NCBI GenBank assembly: GCA_029266035.1
Contig: JAJUFH010000021.1
Coordinates: forward strand, 1 to 55,916
From: Sinomicrobium sp.
GTDB lineage: Bacteria; Bacteroidota; Bacteroidia; Flavobacteriales; Flavobacteriaceae
Length of the DNA: 55,916 bases
Direction of reading: 5' to 3'
Within the stretch, counting starts at the first letter, position 1; every line of letters begins with the position of its first letter. Shown piece after piece: positions 15,815-24,206 of this stretch. Below the pieces are notes generated by a model that was not told the DNA's origin, ran no database searches, and saw only the letters and a program-made list of their open reading frames with translations. A program made the position numbers and the translations under genes.

Positions 15815-16939
15815 GTGCTGAGACTTCACGATAAATATTTTGAACCGTTCATTTCTGCGACCGATATCGATCGGTCGGTAGAACGTTTAGCGCGACAAAT
15901 TAGCAGTGATTTTCCAGGAGAGGTGCCGATTTTTGTAGTGGTGCTAAACGGTGCTTTTATGTTTGCTTCAGACTTTTTGAAAAAGTACCCTAGGAACTGC
16001 AAAATATCTTTTGTGAAACTGGCCTCATATCAAGGGACTTCTTCTTCAGGACAGGTAAAGCACCTTATCGGCTTGGAGGAAAATGTAGAAGGACAGACTG
16101 TAATTGTGCTGGAAGATGTGATCGATACAGGAAATACTCTGGTGGAAATTCACCGTATATTTTCCGGTATGAATGTTAAAAAAATTAGGGTGGCCACGCT
16201 TTTTTACAAGCCAGAAGCCTACAAGCAGTCGTTTCCTGTCGATTATGTGGGTATGAAATTACCTGAGCGTTTTGTCGTAGGATATGGTCTTGATTACGAC
16301 GGATTGGGAAGAAACCTCCCTGAAATATACCAATTAAAAGAAAGAAATATGATTAATTTAGTACTCTTTGGAAAGCCGGGAGCTGGCAAGGGAACTCAGG
16401 CAGTTTTTTTAAAGGAAAAGTACAATTTGGTACACATTTCAACAGGTGATGTGTTTAGGTACAATATCAAGGGAGAGACCGAGCTCGGAAAACTGGCAAA
16501 GCAGTATATAGATCGAGGTGAGCTAGTTCCTGATGAGGTGACCATCAATATGCTGCAAGCTGAGGTAGATAAGAATCAGGGAGCGGAGGGATTTATCTTT
16601 GACGGTTTTCCGAGAACTACTGCCCAGGCTGATGCCTTAGATCAATTGTTGAAAGCTAAAGGGATGAGTGTCAGCGCGACCATAGCGTTAGAAGCCGATG
16701 ACGAGGTCTTGATCGGCAGATTACTCGAACGTGGAAAACTAAGTGGGAGAAGCGATGATCAGGACGAGAGCAAGATCAGGTTTCGCTTTGAAGAGTACAA
16801 CCAAAAGACGGCTCCTCTTATCGATTACTACAAGAAGAGGGGTAAGTTTTTTAGCGTAAATGGTATAGGGAGTATAGAGGAGATAACAACTCGTTTGTCG
16901 GAGGTTATAGAAAAACTGGATACTGCGGTAAACAAATAA
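15815..16939 (+). CDS. adk: Hypoxanthine phosphoribosyltransferase-adenylate kinase fusion
   Basis: A 374-residue two-enzyme protein. Residues 1-177 are an HPRT-type phosphoribosyltransferase with the PRPP-binding loop VIVLEDVIDTGNT (96-108). Residues 179-374 are adenylate kinase: P-loop GKPGAGKGT (186-194), DGFPRT (263-268) and a short LID (RGKLSGRSDD, 307-316), which is the short form without a zinc finger. The first enzyme makes IMP/GMP from bases, the second balances AMP, ADP and ATP, so the fusion links purine salvage with nucleotide phosphorylation. The arrangement is common in Flavobacteriia. The start is GTG. It is followed after 28 bases by obg, probably in one transcript. Confidence 0.94.
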   Translation: MLRLHDKYFEPFISATDIDRSVERLARQISSDFPGEVPIFVVVLNGAFMFASDFLKKYPRNCKISFVKLASYQGTSSSGQVKHLIGLEENVEGQTVIVLEDVIDTGNTLVEIHRIFSGMNVKKIRVATLFYKPEAYKQSFPVDYVGMKLPERFVVGYGLDYDGLGRNLPEIYQLKERNMINLVLFGKPGAGKGTQAVFLKEKYNLVHISTGDVFRYNIKGETELGKLAKQYIDRGELVPDEVTINMLQAEVDKNQGAEGFIFDGFPRTTAQADALDQLLKAKGMSVSATIALEADDEVLIGRLLERGKLSGRSDDQDESKIRFRFEEYNQKTAPLIDYYKKRGKFFSVNGIGSIEEITTRLSEVIEKLDTAVNK

Positions 16940-16967
16940 TCCGAATTTAGGATAAGAGCCATAGACT

Positions 16968-17969
16968 ATGACGGAGGGGAATTTTGTCGATTACGTAAAA
17001 ATATATATTTCGTCGGGAAATGGGGGAAAAGGATCTGCCCACCTGAGGAGAGAGAAGTACGTACCCAAAGGTGGACCAGACGGCGGTGACGGCGGACGAG
17101 GTGGACATATAATAGTGAGGGGGGACAAAAACTTGTGGACGCTTTTCCATTTCAAATTTAAAAAACACTTCCGTGCTGGACACGGCGAACACGGAGGGAG
17201 TAGTAGAAGTACCGGAGCCGATGGGAGCGATGTGTATTTAGATGTGCCTCCGGGAACTGTGATAAAAGATACGGAAACGGGACAGATGCTGTTTGAAATC
17301 ACTGAAGACGGAGAAGAAAAGGTTGTAGCCCGTGGAGGTAAAGGAGGTCTTGGAAACTGGCATTTTAGGTCGTCCACCAACCAAACACCGCGCTATGCGC
17401 AACCCGGACTGGAAGGAGAGGAGAAAAATATAACCTTAGAACTAAAAGTGTTGGCCGACGTAGGACTGGTAGGTTTTCCTAATGCGGGAAAATCGACCCT
17501 ACTTTCGGTGGTCACCGCAGCCAAGCCCAAGATAGCTGATTACGAATTTACCACCCTAAAACCCAATCTGGGAATAGTACAGCATCGGGATTTTCAAACT
17601 TTTGTAATGGCCGATATTCCCGGAATTATTGAGGGTGCAGCCGAGGGAAAAGGACTCGGACACTATTTTTTGAGGCATATTGAACGCAATTCTATACTGT
17701 TGTTTTTAATACCTGCTGATAGCGATGATATCGCAAAACAGTACAGTATACTGCTAGACGAACTAAGGAGGTATAATCCTGAGATGTTGGATAAGAACCG
17801 GCTCATCGCTATCTCTAAATCGGATATGCTGGATGAGGAACTCAGATCTGAAATGAACGACGATCTTCGCAATGCTTTTGACGGTACTCCCTATATTTTT
17901 ATTTCGTCGGTAGCTCAACAAGGGATACAGGAACTCAAAGATCGCCTTTGGGAGATGCTCAACCGCTAG
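16968..17969 (+). CDS. obg: GTPase Obg/CgtA, ribosome assembly
   Basis: A 333-residue essential GTPase that acts in 50S subunit maturation and stress signalling. Residues 1-160 form the glycine-rich Obg fold (GGDGGRGGH and other Gly runs). The G domain follows: G1 GFPNAGKST (169-177), G2 around Thr195-196, G3 DIPG (216-219), G4 SKSD (283-286, Ser in place of the usual Asn) and G5 SSV (313-315). The C-terminal OCT extension of Bacillus Obg is absent, as usual in Bacteroidota. It is co-directional with the hpt-adk gene 28 bases upstream. Confidence 0.96.
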   Translation: MTEGNFVDYVKIYISSGNGGKGSAHLRREKYVPKGGPDGGDGGRGGHIIVRGDKNLWTLFHFKFKKHFRAGHGEHGGSSRSTGADGSDVYLDVPPGTVIKDTETGQMLFEITEDGEEKVVARGGKGGLGNWHFRSSTNQTPRYAQPGLEGEEKNITLELKVLADVGLVGFPNAGKSTLLSVVTAAKPKIADYEFTTLKPNLGIVQHRDFQTFVMADIPGIIEGAAEGKGLGHYFLRHIERNSILLFLIPADSDDIAKQYSILLDELRRYNPEMLDKNRLIAISKSDMLDEELRSEMNDDLRNAFDGTPYIFISSVAQQGIQELKDRLWEMLNR

Positions 17970-18004
17970 CAAGGCTAGAGAGTGATACTTTTGCATAAAT
18001 TGCT

Positions 18005-18012
18005 TACTTTTG
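18005..18012 (+). promoter_or_regulatory. -7 element of the DUF4136 gene
   Basis: TACTTTTG matches TAnnTTTG and lies 16 bases before the ATG at 18029. A second perfect copy of the same octamer is at 17986-17993, 19 bases upstream. Confidence 0.45.
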
Positions 18013-18028
18013 AGAAAAGCAATATGTT

Positions 18029-18553
18029 ATGCGAATTAGTGTTGTATTAATAATTCTTCTGTTTTTTGTGAGCTGCGCTTCCGTGAAAACTGATTACGAT
18101 CCCTCGGTACAATTTTCTAAATACAGGACTTATGGGTTCTATCCCGATATGCGTTCGGGCTTGAATCAACTCGACGAGAAGAGAATAGTTGTTGAAGTGG
18201 AAAGCCTTTTGCGGGCAAGAGGAATGAGTTTGTCAGATCGTCCAGATATGTACATTAATATTTTCACTAAAAGTTATGAGAGACCCTATAACAGTTCTGT
18301 GGGAATTGGATTGGGAACCGGAGGCCGCCGAGGTGGAATAGGGATTTCTGGTGGCATCCCCATCTCTATCCGCTCTAATGCTACCTCACAAGAAGTGACT
18401 TTCGATTTTATTGATGCCGAAAAGGATGAGTTGTTTTGGCAGGGGGTTTATGAGGTAAAAGTGCGCAAAAACGCGAGTCCGGAAGCCAAACAAGAGGTGT
18501 ATCGCAAGGTGGTGGAAAAGGTATTTGCTGCCTATCCCCCCGAGATGAAATGA
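18029..18553 (+). CDS. DUF4136 lipoprotein
   Basis: A 174-residue lipoprotein. The signal sequence ends at VSCAS with Cys16 as the lipid attachment site. The DUF4136 domain covers about 20-170, with the typical DYDPSVQFSKYRTYGF start and a glycine-rich central loop (about 88-112). Proteins of this family are common in Bacteroidota and Proteobacteria as outer-membrane lipoproteins of unknown function. It converges on the small heat-shock protein gene. Confidence 0.88.
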   Translation: MRISVVLIILLFFVSCASVKTDYDPSVQFSKYRTYGFYPDMRSGLNQLDEKRIVVEVESLLRARGMSLSDRPDMYINIFTKSYERPYNSSVGIGLGTGGRRGGIGISGGIPISIRSNATSQEVTFDFIDAEKDELFWQGVYEVKVRKNASPEAKQEVYRKVVEKVFAAYPPEMK

Positions 18554-18555
18554 CA

Positions 18556-18589
18556 GAAGCCACCTCAAAAGGGTGGCTTCTTCAAATTT
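18556..18589. terminator. Hairpin between DUF4136 and hsp20 genes
   Basis: A perfect nine-base stem, GAAGCCACC (18556-18564) with GGTGGCTTC (18572-18580), lies right behind the DUF4136 stop codon. The T-run after it is weak (TTCAAATTT). Confidence 0.65.
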
Positions 18590-18611
18590 ACTGACTAGAC
18601 TAAATCTATGA

Positions 18612-19037
18612 TTAAGAAATCGCAATAAGTTTTTTAGCCTTGGGTAATGCTTCTTCTCGTTTTGGTAATGTGAGTTTTAGAATGCCATTTTCGTATGAAG
18701 CATTGATGTCGTCGTCATTTACAGTATCGGGAAGATTAAAGGTTCTCTTAAAGGAAAAATGGCGGTACTCTCTATGGCTGTATCTCTCGTTTTCCTCATT
18801 TTTTTCTTCCTTGTGTTCAGAAGTGACGGTCAACACCTTGTCGTCTACCTCGATATTAAAATCCTCCTTGCTCTTTCCGGGGACTACCAACTCTACTGTA
18901 AACTCCTTGTCGTTTTCCTTGATGTTTACAGCTGGAATACGGGTAGCTGTTTGAATACCTCCCATCCAGTCGGGTTTAAAAAAATCTTCGAAAATAGTGG
19001 GAAACCAAACATCGTTATTTCTTTTTATAAGGCTCAT
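18612..19037 (-). CDS. Small heat-shock protein (Hsp20/alpha-crystallin)
   Basis: A 141-residue ATP-independent holdase chaperone. The alpha-crystallin domain covers about 35-130 and ends in the strand motif YENGILKLTLPK. The C-terminal IAI tripeptide (KKLIAIS) is the IXI anchor that mediates oligomer assembly. The N-terminal arm (MSLIKRNNDVWFPTIFEDFF) is the usual flavobacterial one. The upstream 260-base gap is AT-rich and shows no clear TAnnTTTG element on this strand. Confidence 0.95.
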   Translation of the reverse strand: MSLIKRNNDVWFPTIFEDFFKPDWMGGIQTATRIPAVNIKENDKEFTVELVVPGKSKEDFNIEVDDKVLTVTSEHKEEKNEENERYSHREYRHFSFKRTFNLPDTVNDDDINASYENGILKLTLPKREEALPKAKKLIAIS

Positions 19038-19234
19038 AATACTGTTGTTTTAAAATTAGACATTTTTGTTTTTCGATTAGTGTATAGCAAATAAAAGTCC
19101 AATATTAAAAATAAGACAATTTGTCATTTTACATTTGATTTTCGATGACAAAAAGTCAGTTTTGTTGTTTGCCAAGCCCAGAAAAAGGAGAGAAAGTTGG
19201 TGTTGTGATAGAGCGGGATGAAATGGAGGAGTAT

Positions 19235-19273
19235 AAAAAAACTCCCGGGAAAATTAATTCCCAGGAGTTTTTT
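19235..19273 (-). terminator. Terminator of sucC
   Basis: An A-run and ACTCCCGGGAA pair with TTCCCAGGAGT and a T-run, immediately behind the sucC stop on the minus strand. The 19038-19234 stretch before it holds no gene. Confidence 0.85.
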
Positions 19274-19303
19274 AATATACTTTTTTGAGTATGATATGAA
19301 ATC

Positions 19304-20497
19304 TTAGCTCAAAACTTCTTTTACTTTATCGGCAGCCTCTTGGAACTGTACAGCTGAGTGAACGGCAAGACCTGAATTGTCTATCAGTTCTTTGGCGATT
19401 TCGGCGTTCGTTCCTTGTAGTCTTACAATAATTGGAACTTGTATGCTATCTCCCATATTTTTGTAGGCATCTACTATACCTTGAGCAACGCGGTCGCAAC
19501 GTACAATACCTCCAAAGATATTAACGAGTATAGCTTTTACGTTGGGATCCTTGAGAATGATACGGAAAGCAGTTTCCACGCGTTTAGCATCGGCAGTTCC
19601 ACCTACATCCAAGAAGTTGGCAGGCTCTCCACCAGCTTGCTTAATAAGATCCATGGTAGCCATAGCCAAACCAGCACCGTTTACCATACATCCCACATTT
19701 CCGTCTAGGTCTACATAGTTTAGTCCAACTGCTTTGGCCTCTACTTCTATGGGGTTCTCCTCGCGGAGATCACGCATTTCATTATAGTCTTTATGACGAT
19801 ACAGTGCATTGTCGTCAAGAGTTACCTTGGCATCAACGGCCATAATCTTATCGTCTGATGTTTTTAGTACGGGGTTAATCTCGAACAAGGAAGCATCAGA
19901 TTTAATATAGGCGGTGTACAGCGCGCTTACAAATTTAGTCATTTCTTTAAACGCAGTTCCGCTGAGTCCGAGGTTAAAAGCAATCCTTCTCGCTTGGAAA
20001 GGCTGTAGGCCTACTGCTGGATCGATCTCTTCTGTAAAGATGAGATGAGGAGTTTTTTCGGCAACTTCTTCGATGTCCATTCCACCTTCTGTAGAGTACA
20101 TTATCATGTTTCTACCCTTGGCACGGTTTAACAATACAGACATATAAAATTCAGAAGTCTCACTATCGCCAGGATAGTACACATCTTCGGCTACCAACAC
20201 CTGGTTTACTCTTTTCCCTTCCGGAGGGGTTTGCGGAGTTACCAGATCCATACCTATAATCTGCTCAGCTAATTCCTCTACCTGTTTCAGGTCTTTGGCC
20301 AGTTTTACACCGCCCCCTTTACCACGTCCACCTGCGTGTATTTGAGCTTTGATAACATGCCAACCGGTTCCGGTTTCCTGAGTGAGTTGTTTTGCCGCCG
20401 AAACAGCTTCCTGAGCATTGTGCGCTACGATACCGCGCTGAACCCGTACGCCAAAACCGGCCAGTATTTCTTTTCCCTGGTACTCGTGTAAATTCAT
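19304..20497 (-). CDS. sucC: Succinyl-CoA ligase (ADP-forming) beta subunit
   Basis: A 397-residue subunit of the TCA-cycle enzyme that makes ATP from succinyl-CoA. The start [17 protein letters not shown] is the universal SucC beginning. An open frame continues 25 codons upstream but runs through leader hairpins and is not expected to be translated. The N-terminal ATP-grasp domain covers about 1-240 ([13 protein letters not shown], glycine loop) and the CoA-ligase domain 245-397 ([24 protein letters not shown]). The alpha subunit gene sucD is not in the window, a common separation in Flavobacteria. Confidence 0.96.
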   Translation of the reverse strand: MNLHEYQGKEILAGFGVRVQRGIVAHNAQEAVSAAKQLTQETGTGWHVIKAQIHAGGRGKGGGVKLAKDLKQVEELAEQIIGMDLVTPQTPPEGKRVNQVLVAEDVYYPGDSETSEFYMSVLLNRAKGRNMIMYSTEGGMDIEEVAEKTPHLIFTEEIDPAVGLQPFQARRIAFNLGLSGTAFKEMTKFVSALYTAYIKSDASLFEINPVLKTSDDKIMAVDAKVTLDDNALYRHKDYNEMRDLREENPIEVEAKAVGLNYVDLDGNVGCMVNGAGLAMATMDLIKQAGGEPANFLDVGGTADAKRVETAFRIILKDPNVKAILVNIFGGIVRCDRVAQGIVDAYKNMGDSIQVPIIVRLQGTNAEIAKELIDNSGLAVHSAVQFQEAADKVKEVLS

Positions 20498-20539
20498 AAC
20501 AAAGATTTCAATCTGTTTGTATTTATTTTTCTTTTTACA

Positions 20540-20624
20540 AATCGGATTTTTTGTCCGATTGCCTGTGTACACTTAGTCGTAAACCCGACTAAATTGCCGT
20601 TTGTTTAAATAAAGTACAAAAGTA
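20540..20624 (-). promoter_or_regulatory. sucC promoter and two-hairpin leader
   Basis: On the minus strand TACTTTTG (20617-20624) matches the -7 consensus. The resulting leader of about 115 bases contains two perfect seven-base stems: TTAGTCG/CGACTAA (20573-20579 with 20586-20592) and AATCGGA/TCCGATT (20540-20546 with 20554-20560). The rest of the sucC-lysA divergent gap (20625-20823) shows no structure I can support. Confidence 0.45.
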
Positions 20625-20823
20625 ACAAACCTACCCTAATATAAACCAGTTTATCCCTGTTTTTTTAAGTAGATGTGCTAAACAGAAAAGGTCTTGATAT
20701 GGTATTGACACAACCTATATGGCTGTTTGCCGTTGTGAAGATGATATTTTGTTTTATATATCACAAATTGTTTGTTTTTTATTTTATAGTTCCGTTTTTT
20801 CTTTTCTCTGTAGGTAAAACATT

Positions 20824-20831
20824 TATATTTG
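20824..20831 (+). promoter_or_regulatory. -7 element of lysA
   Basis: TATATTTG matches TAnnTTTG and lies 44 bases before the ATG at 20876. It supports that start over an in-frame TTG at 20843, whose distance to this element would leave almost no leader. Confidence 0.5.
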
Positions 20832-20875
20832 TGCGCTTATAGTTGAAAATACCGAATATTAATATTGTTATTTAT

Positions 20876-22135
20876 ATGAATAATCAGGATCTGTTACAGG
20901 TAGCGAATGAATACGGAGCTCCGGTATACGTTTACGATGCAGAGAAAATAATTTCTCAGTACGAAAGACTTACTACTGCTTTTGGAAAGGTAAAGCACCT
21001 GAAAATAAACTATGCCGTAAAAGCGCTTTCCAATATTTCGGTGTTAAAGTTACTGAATAAACTCGGAAGCGGATTGGATACCGTTTCACTACAGGAGGTA
21101 CAGTTGGGTTTAAGGGCAGGATTTTCTCCGGGAGACATTATATTTACTCCCAACGGAGTCTCCTTGGAGGAGATAGAGGAGGTTTCGGCTTTAGGGGTAC
21201 AGATCAATATCGACAACCTTTCTATATTGGAACAATTCGGAGCCAAACATCCAAATGTTCCGGTGTGTATCCGCATCAACCCTCATGTGATGGCAGGAGG
21301 AAACACCAATATTTCGGTAGGTCATATCGATTCTAAATTCGGAATCAGTATTCACCAAATACCACACCTGCTTCGCATTGTTGAAAATACCAAGATGCAT
21401 ATAAACGGCATTCATATGCATACCGGGAGCGATATTCTCGATATAGAGGTCTTCCTATACGCCTCCGAAATTCTTTTTGACACGGCAAAACAGTTTGAAA
21501 ATCTCGATTTTATCGATTTTGGAAGCGGATTTAAGGTACCTTATAAAGAGGGAGATATAGAGACTAATATAGAAGAATTAGGAAAGAAACTCTCTAAACG
21601 GTTCAACGAATTCTGCAAGGAATACGGCAAAGACCTGAGCCTGGCTTTTGAACCCGGTAAGTTTTTGGTGAGTGAGGCCGGGTGTTTTCTGGCTAAGGTA
21701 AACGTAGTAAAACAAACTACTTCTACCGTTTTTGCGGGAGTAGACTCTGGTTTTAATCACTTGATTCGCCCTATGCTTTACGGAGCTCATCACGATATTG
21801 TCAATATCTCTAATCCCGGCGGGCGTGATCGCTTTTATTCGGTGGTAGGCTATATCTGTGAGACAGATACTTTTGCCAACAACCGTCGCATTGCCGAAAT
21901 CAACGAAGGAGATGTGCTTTGCTTTAAAAATGCCGGAGCCTATTGTTTTACTATGGCCAGCAATTACAACTCTCGATTTAGACCTGCAGAAGTATTGTGG
22001 TATAACGGACAGTCGCATCTCATCCGAAAACGCGAAACCTTCGAAGATCTAGTACGCAATCAGGTAGAGGTCGATTTGAATACGGTAAAACAACAAACAA
22101 CACAATTGGAGGAAGAAAACATAGCCGTAAAATAA
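20876..22135 (+). CDS. lysA: Diaminopimelate decarboxylase
   Basis: A 419-residue PLP enzyme that makes L-lysine from meso-diaminopimelate, the last lysine step. PLP binds Lys49 in KINYAVKALS. HMHTGSDI carries the ring-stacking His, EPGKFLVSEAG the phosphate-binding region, and CETDTF is the active-site Cys loop from the partner subunit. The fold III barrel covers about 20-270 and the C-terminal beta domain the rest. It is a single gene, convergent with the copper-type cluster, with a shared terminator. Confidence 0.95.
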   Translation: MNNQDLLQVANEYGAPVYVYDAEKIISQYERLTTAFGKVKHLKINYAVKALSNISVLKLLNKLGSGLDTVSLQEVQLGLRAGFSPGDIIFTPNGVSLEEIEEVSALGVQINIDNLSILEQFGAKHPNVPVCIRINPHVMAGGNTNISVGHIDSKFGISIHQIPHLLRIVENTKMHINGIHMHTGSDILDIEVFLYASEILFDTAKQFENLDFIDFGSGFKVPYKEGDIETNIEELGKKLSKRFNEFCKEYGKDLSLAFEPGKFLVSEAGCFLAKVNVVKQTTSTVFAGVDSGFNHLIRPMLYGAHHDIVNISNPGGRDRFYSVVGYICETDTFANNRRIAEINEGDVLCFKNAGAYCFTMASNYNSRFRPAEVLWYNGQSHLIRKRETFEDLVRNQVEVDLNTVKQQTTQLEEENIAVK

Positions 22136-22175
22136 AACCCGTTTTTAAAAGGGAAAGTAGTATACATTCAAATAC

Positions 22176-22222
22176 AAAACCTGTGGTTTGAAGGCTATAA
22201 CTTCTATACCACAGGTTTTTCT
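22176..22222. terminator. Bidirectional terminator between lysA and the peroxidase gene
   Basis: A 12-base stem, AAAACCTGTGGT (22176-22187) with ACCACAGGTTTT (22208-22219), with an extra GAAG/CTTC pair inside the loop and a T-run. The flanking genes converge. Confidence 0.85.
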
Positions 22223-22247
22223 TATTACAAGGCTGTCTTTTATATTT

Positions 22248-23273
22248 TTATTCTATTGCTGTAAAGTTTGCATCACTCAGCGTTTTCATAAATGCAATCA
22301 GCTCTTCTTTTTCTCCTTCTGTAAGAGGAATGCTATTGCCGTTTTCTTTAAGTATAGGATCGAGGTTGGGAGCGTCGATGACGCCATTGTCAAAATAGTC
22401 TAGCACCTCTTTTAGAGTAGAGAACTGTCCAAAACTCCCGTAAGGAGCAGTGTATTCTACATTTCTCAACGAGGGTACTCTGAAACTCATATAGTCTTCC
22501 GGTTTTCCGGTAACTCTACCGCGGCCGGCCTCATCGGGATTAGGGTTTGTTGGAAATCCTATATTTCTGAAACTTTGGTCGGTAAACAGTTCTGTACTGT
22601 GACAAGCTGCACATTTCTGCTCGAAAATTTGATAGCCTCTCAATTCGCTTGCCGTAAAAGCTTCTCCTTCGTTCCGCATCACCCTGTCGTATTTGCTGTT
22701 GGCCGAGATCAGGGTGTATTCGTATTGGGCGATGCTGTTGTAAATTCGTTGAGGACTTATCTCTTCGTCTCCAAATGCCTTGACAAATAGTTTTTTGTAG
22801 TCCGGGTCATTGCTGAGTTTGTCGATGATTTCGAGAATGGATGAATCCATTTCTTCATGGGTTACAATGGGTACCAGAGGTTGTTTTTCGAGTAGGAGGA
22901 TATTGCCGTCCCAGTTGTAAAATCTCATAAAGGACATATTCTGTATGGGCGGGGTGTTGCGCAGTCCTATCCTGTGGTGCACTCCTATGGCCTGGGGGCG
23001 ATTGTCGGTAAAGGCATTGGACTGTTGGTGGCAACTGGCGCAGGAAATACTGTTGTTACTGCTGAGTTTTTTGTCGTGAAACAGTTTTTTGCCCAGTTCC
23101 ACTCCGTATAGGGTAGGGGGATTGGCTTTTACCGAGGGATTGAGCTCGGGAAAACCTTTAGGAATATATATCGGGATCTCCGGATTGTCATAAAAAAATG
23201 AGGCTTCTGTGCCGTCTGCTTCACAGGACAGCAACAGCAGTACGATGGCGAAGATCCCGAATGTCTTTTTCAT
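22248..23273 (-). CDS. Di-heme cytochrome c peroxidase-like lipoprotein (MbnH/CcpA type)
   Basis: A 341-residue exported di-heme protein. The signal ends at LLSC (Cys17), so it is probably a lipoprotein. Two heme c sites are intact: CASCH (78-82) and CAACH (221-225). The order LFHDKKLSSNNSISCASCH, then RNTPPIQN, then NWDGN is standard for bacterial peroxidases and MauG-like enzymes. In methanobactin loci the related MbnH oxidises a Trp of its partner MbnP to kynurenine. Here an MbnP-family gene lies directly upstream (28-base gap), so that pairing is more likely than a plain H2O2-scavenging role. Last gene of the cluster. Confidence 0.92.
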   Translation of the reverse strand: MKKTFGIFAIVLLLLSCEADGTEASFFYDNPEIPIYIPKGFPELNPSVKANPPTLYGVELGKKLFHDKKLSSNNSISCASCHQQSNAFTDNRPQAIGVHHRIGLRNTPPIQNMSFMRFYNWDGNILLLEKQPLVPIVTHEEMDSSILEIIDKLSNDPDYKKLFVKAFGDEEISPQRIYNSIAQYEYTLISANSKYDRVMRNEGEAFTASELRGYQIFEQKCAACHSTELFTDQSFRNIGFPTNPNPDEAGRGRVTGKPEDYMSFRVPSLRNVEYTAPYGSFGQFSTLKEVLDYFDNGVIDAPNLDPILKENGNSIPLTEGEKEELIAFMKTLSDANFTAIE

Positions 23274-23301
23274 GCCTTATTTGTAGCTGGGTGTGGCTAT
23301 A

Positions 23302-24177
23302 TCAGTTGATTACTTCTTCTACAGAAAACATTCCGCTGAGGTCACTGGTGCCATTTCCGCCCAGATTATCCACAAATTTCAGCATAGCTTCAGCCGTATG
23401 AATGTTGGGTGTAGCATTGTCTTCTGCACTATCTCCAGTACTCAGGATAATAGTGTTGGTCTTTCCGCTGAGCAGTTTGTCAAAATCGGCCTTGATCGTT
23501 ATGGTGGGAGCATTTTTCCCTACTGTAGCATTTACTGGAAGGTTTAAGCTAATATCCCTGTAGGCATCCACTCCTTGCGTATAGCTCTCTTCGTCTCCCT
23601 TGGTACCGGTTACTGTACTCCCGGTATGAATAGACATTTGTTTGTGATCGGTATCGTAAAAGCCTTCCAGTTTTACAAACCGGTAGCCGCTTCCCCATTC
23701 CCACATCATTTCCGTATCGTTAGCTCCTGCTGTGGCATAGAAATTAGGAAACCTCAGTTCGTCTAGAGTATTCAGCTCTTGTTTGATTCCCAGACCAAAT
23801 TTTATACCGCTGTATTCTCCTGAAGGAATGTTGGTCAACACAAAATCTAAACTTTCCGATTTTGACTGGTCTATCACGGTTGCTCCTCTGTCGAGGTCGT
23901 TTATGTGATAGGGGAACTCCTCTCCGTTTTTACCTATCAGCCGGATGTTGCTGATCGCGTATTTCAGTTCTGAAAAATGATGAAGCTGTCCGGCTGCCGA
24001 TTTGTTTGTGGTAGCCTCTGCGGAGGTAGCATTTCCGAGAACAATACCCGTGTCTTTAAAGGTGTTGTGAAAGTGTAGGGTGATCTCGTTGGCGACGGGA
24101 TTGTCGTCGTTTGAGCTACAGGATAGTAGCGTAAATGTCAAGATTGCAAACAGTAGGAGGTTTTTGTAATATTTCAT
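23302..24177 (-). CDS. mbnP: MbnP-family copper-binding lipoprotein
   Basis: A 291-residue lipoprotein (lipobox LLSC, Cys20). The C-terminal two thirds match the MbnP family: FHNTF and FSELKYAISNIRL near the start, then MMWEWGSGYRFVKLEG (157-172), the family's most conserved stretch, which carries Trp159 and Trp161. In characterised MbnP a Trp is converted to kynurenine by the di-heme partner and then takes part in copper binding. Ser/Thr/Asp-rich loops fill the rest. An open frame runs 65 codons upstream into the receptor gene but is only a shadow; the start MKYYKN with a clear signal peptide is used. Followed by the di-heme peroxidase gene. Confidence 0.88.
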   Translation of the reverse strand: MKYYKNLLLFAILTFTLLSCSSNDDNPVANEITLHFHNTFKDTGIVLGNATSAEATTNKSAAGQLHHFSELKYAISNIRLIGKNGEEFPYHINDLDRGATVIDQSKSESLDFVLTNIPSGEYSGIKFGLGIKQELNTLDELRFPNFYATAGANDTEMMWEWGSGYRFVKLEGFYDTDHKQMSIHTGSTVTGTKGDEESYTQGVDAYRDISLNLPVNATVGKNAPTITIKADFDKLLSGKTNTIILSTGDSAEDNATPNIHTAEAMLKFVDNLGGNGTSDLSGMFSVEEVIN

Positions 24178-24206
24178 TGTTTTGATGTTAAGATTGATGT
24201 TTGTGT

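Noticed and set aside
20498-20572. 25-codon upstream extension of sucC
   Set aside because: It runs through the leader hairpins, and SucC proteins start with MNLHEYQ.
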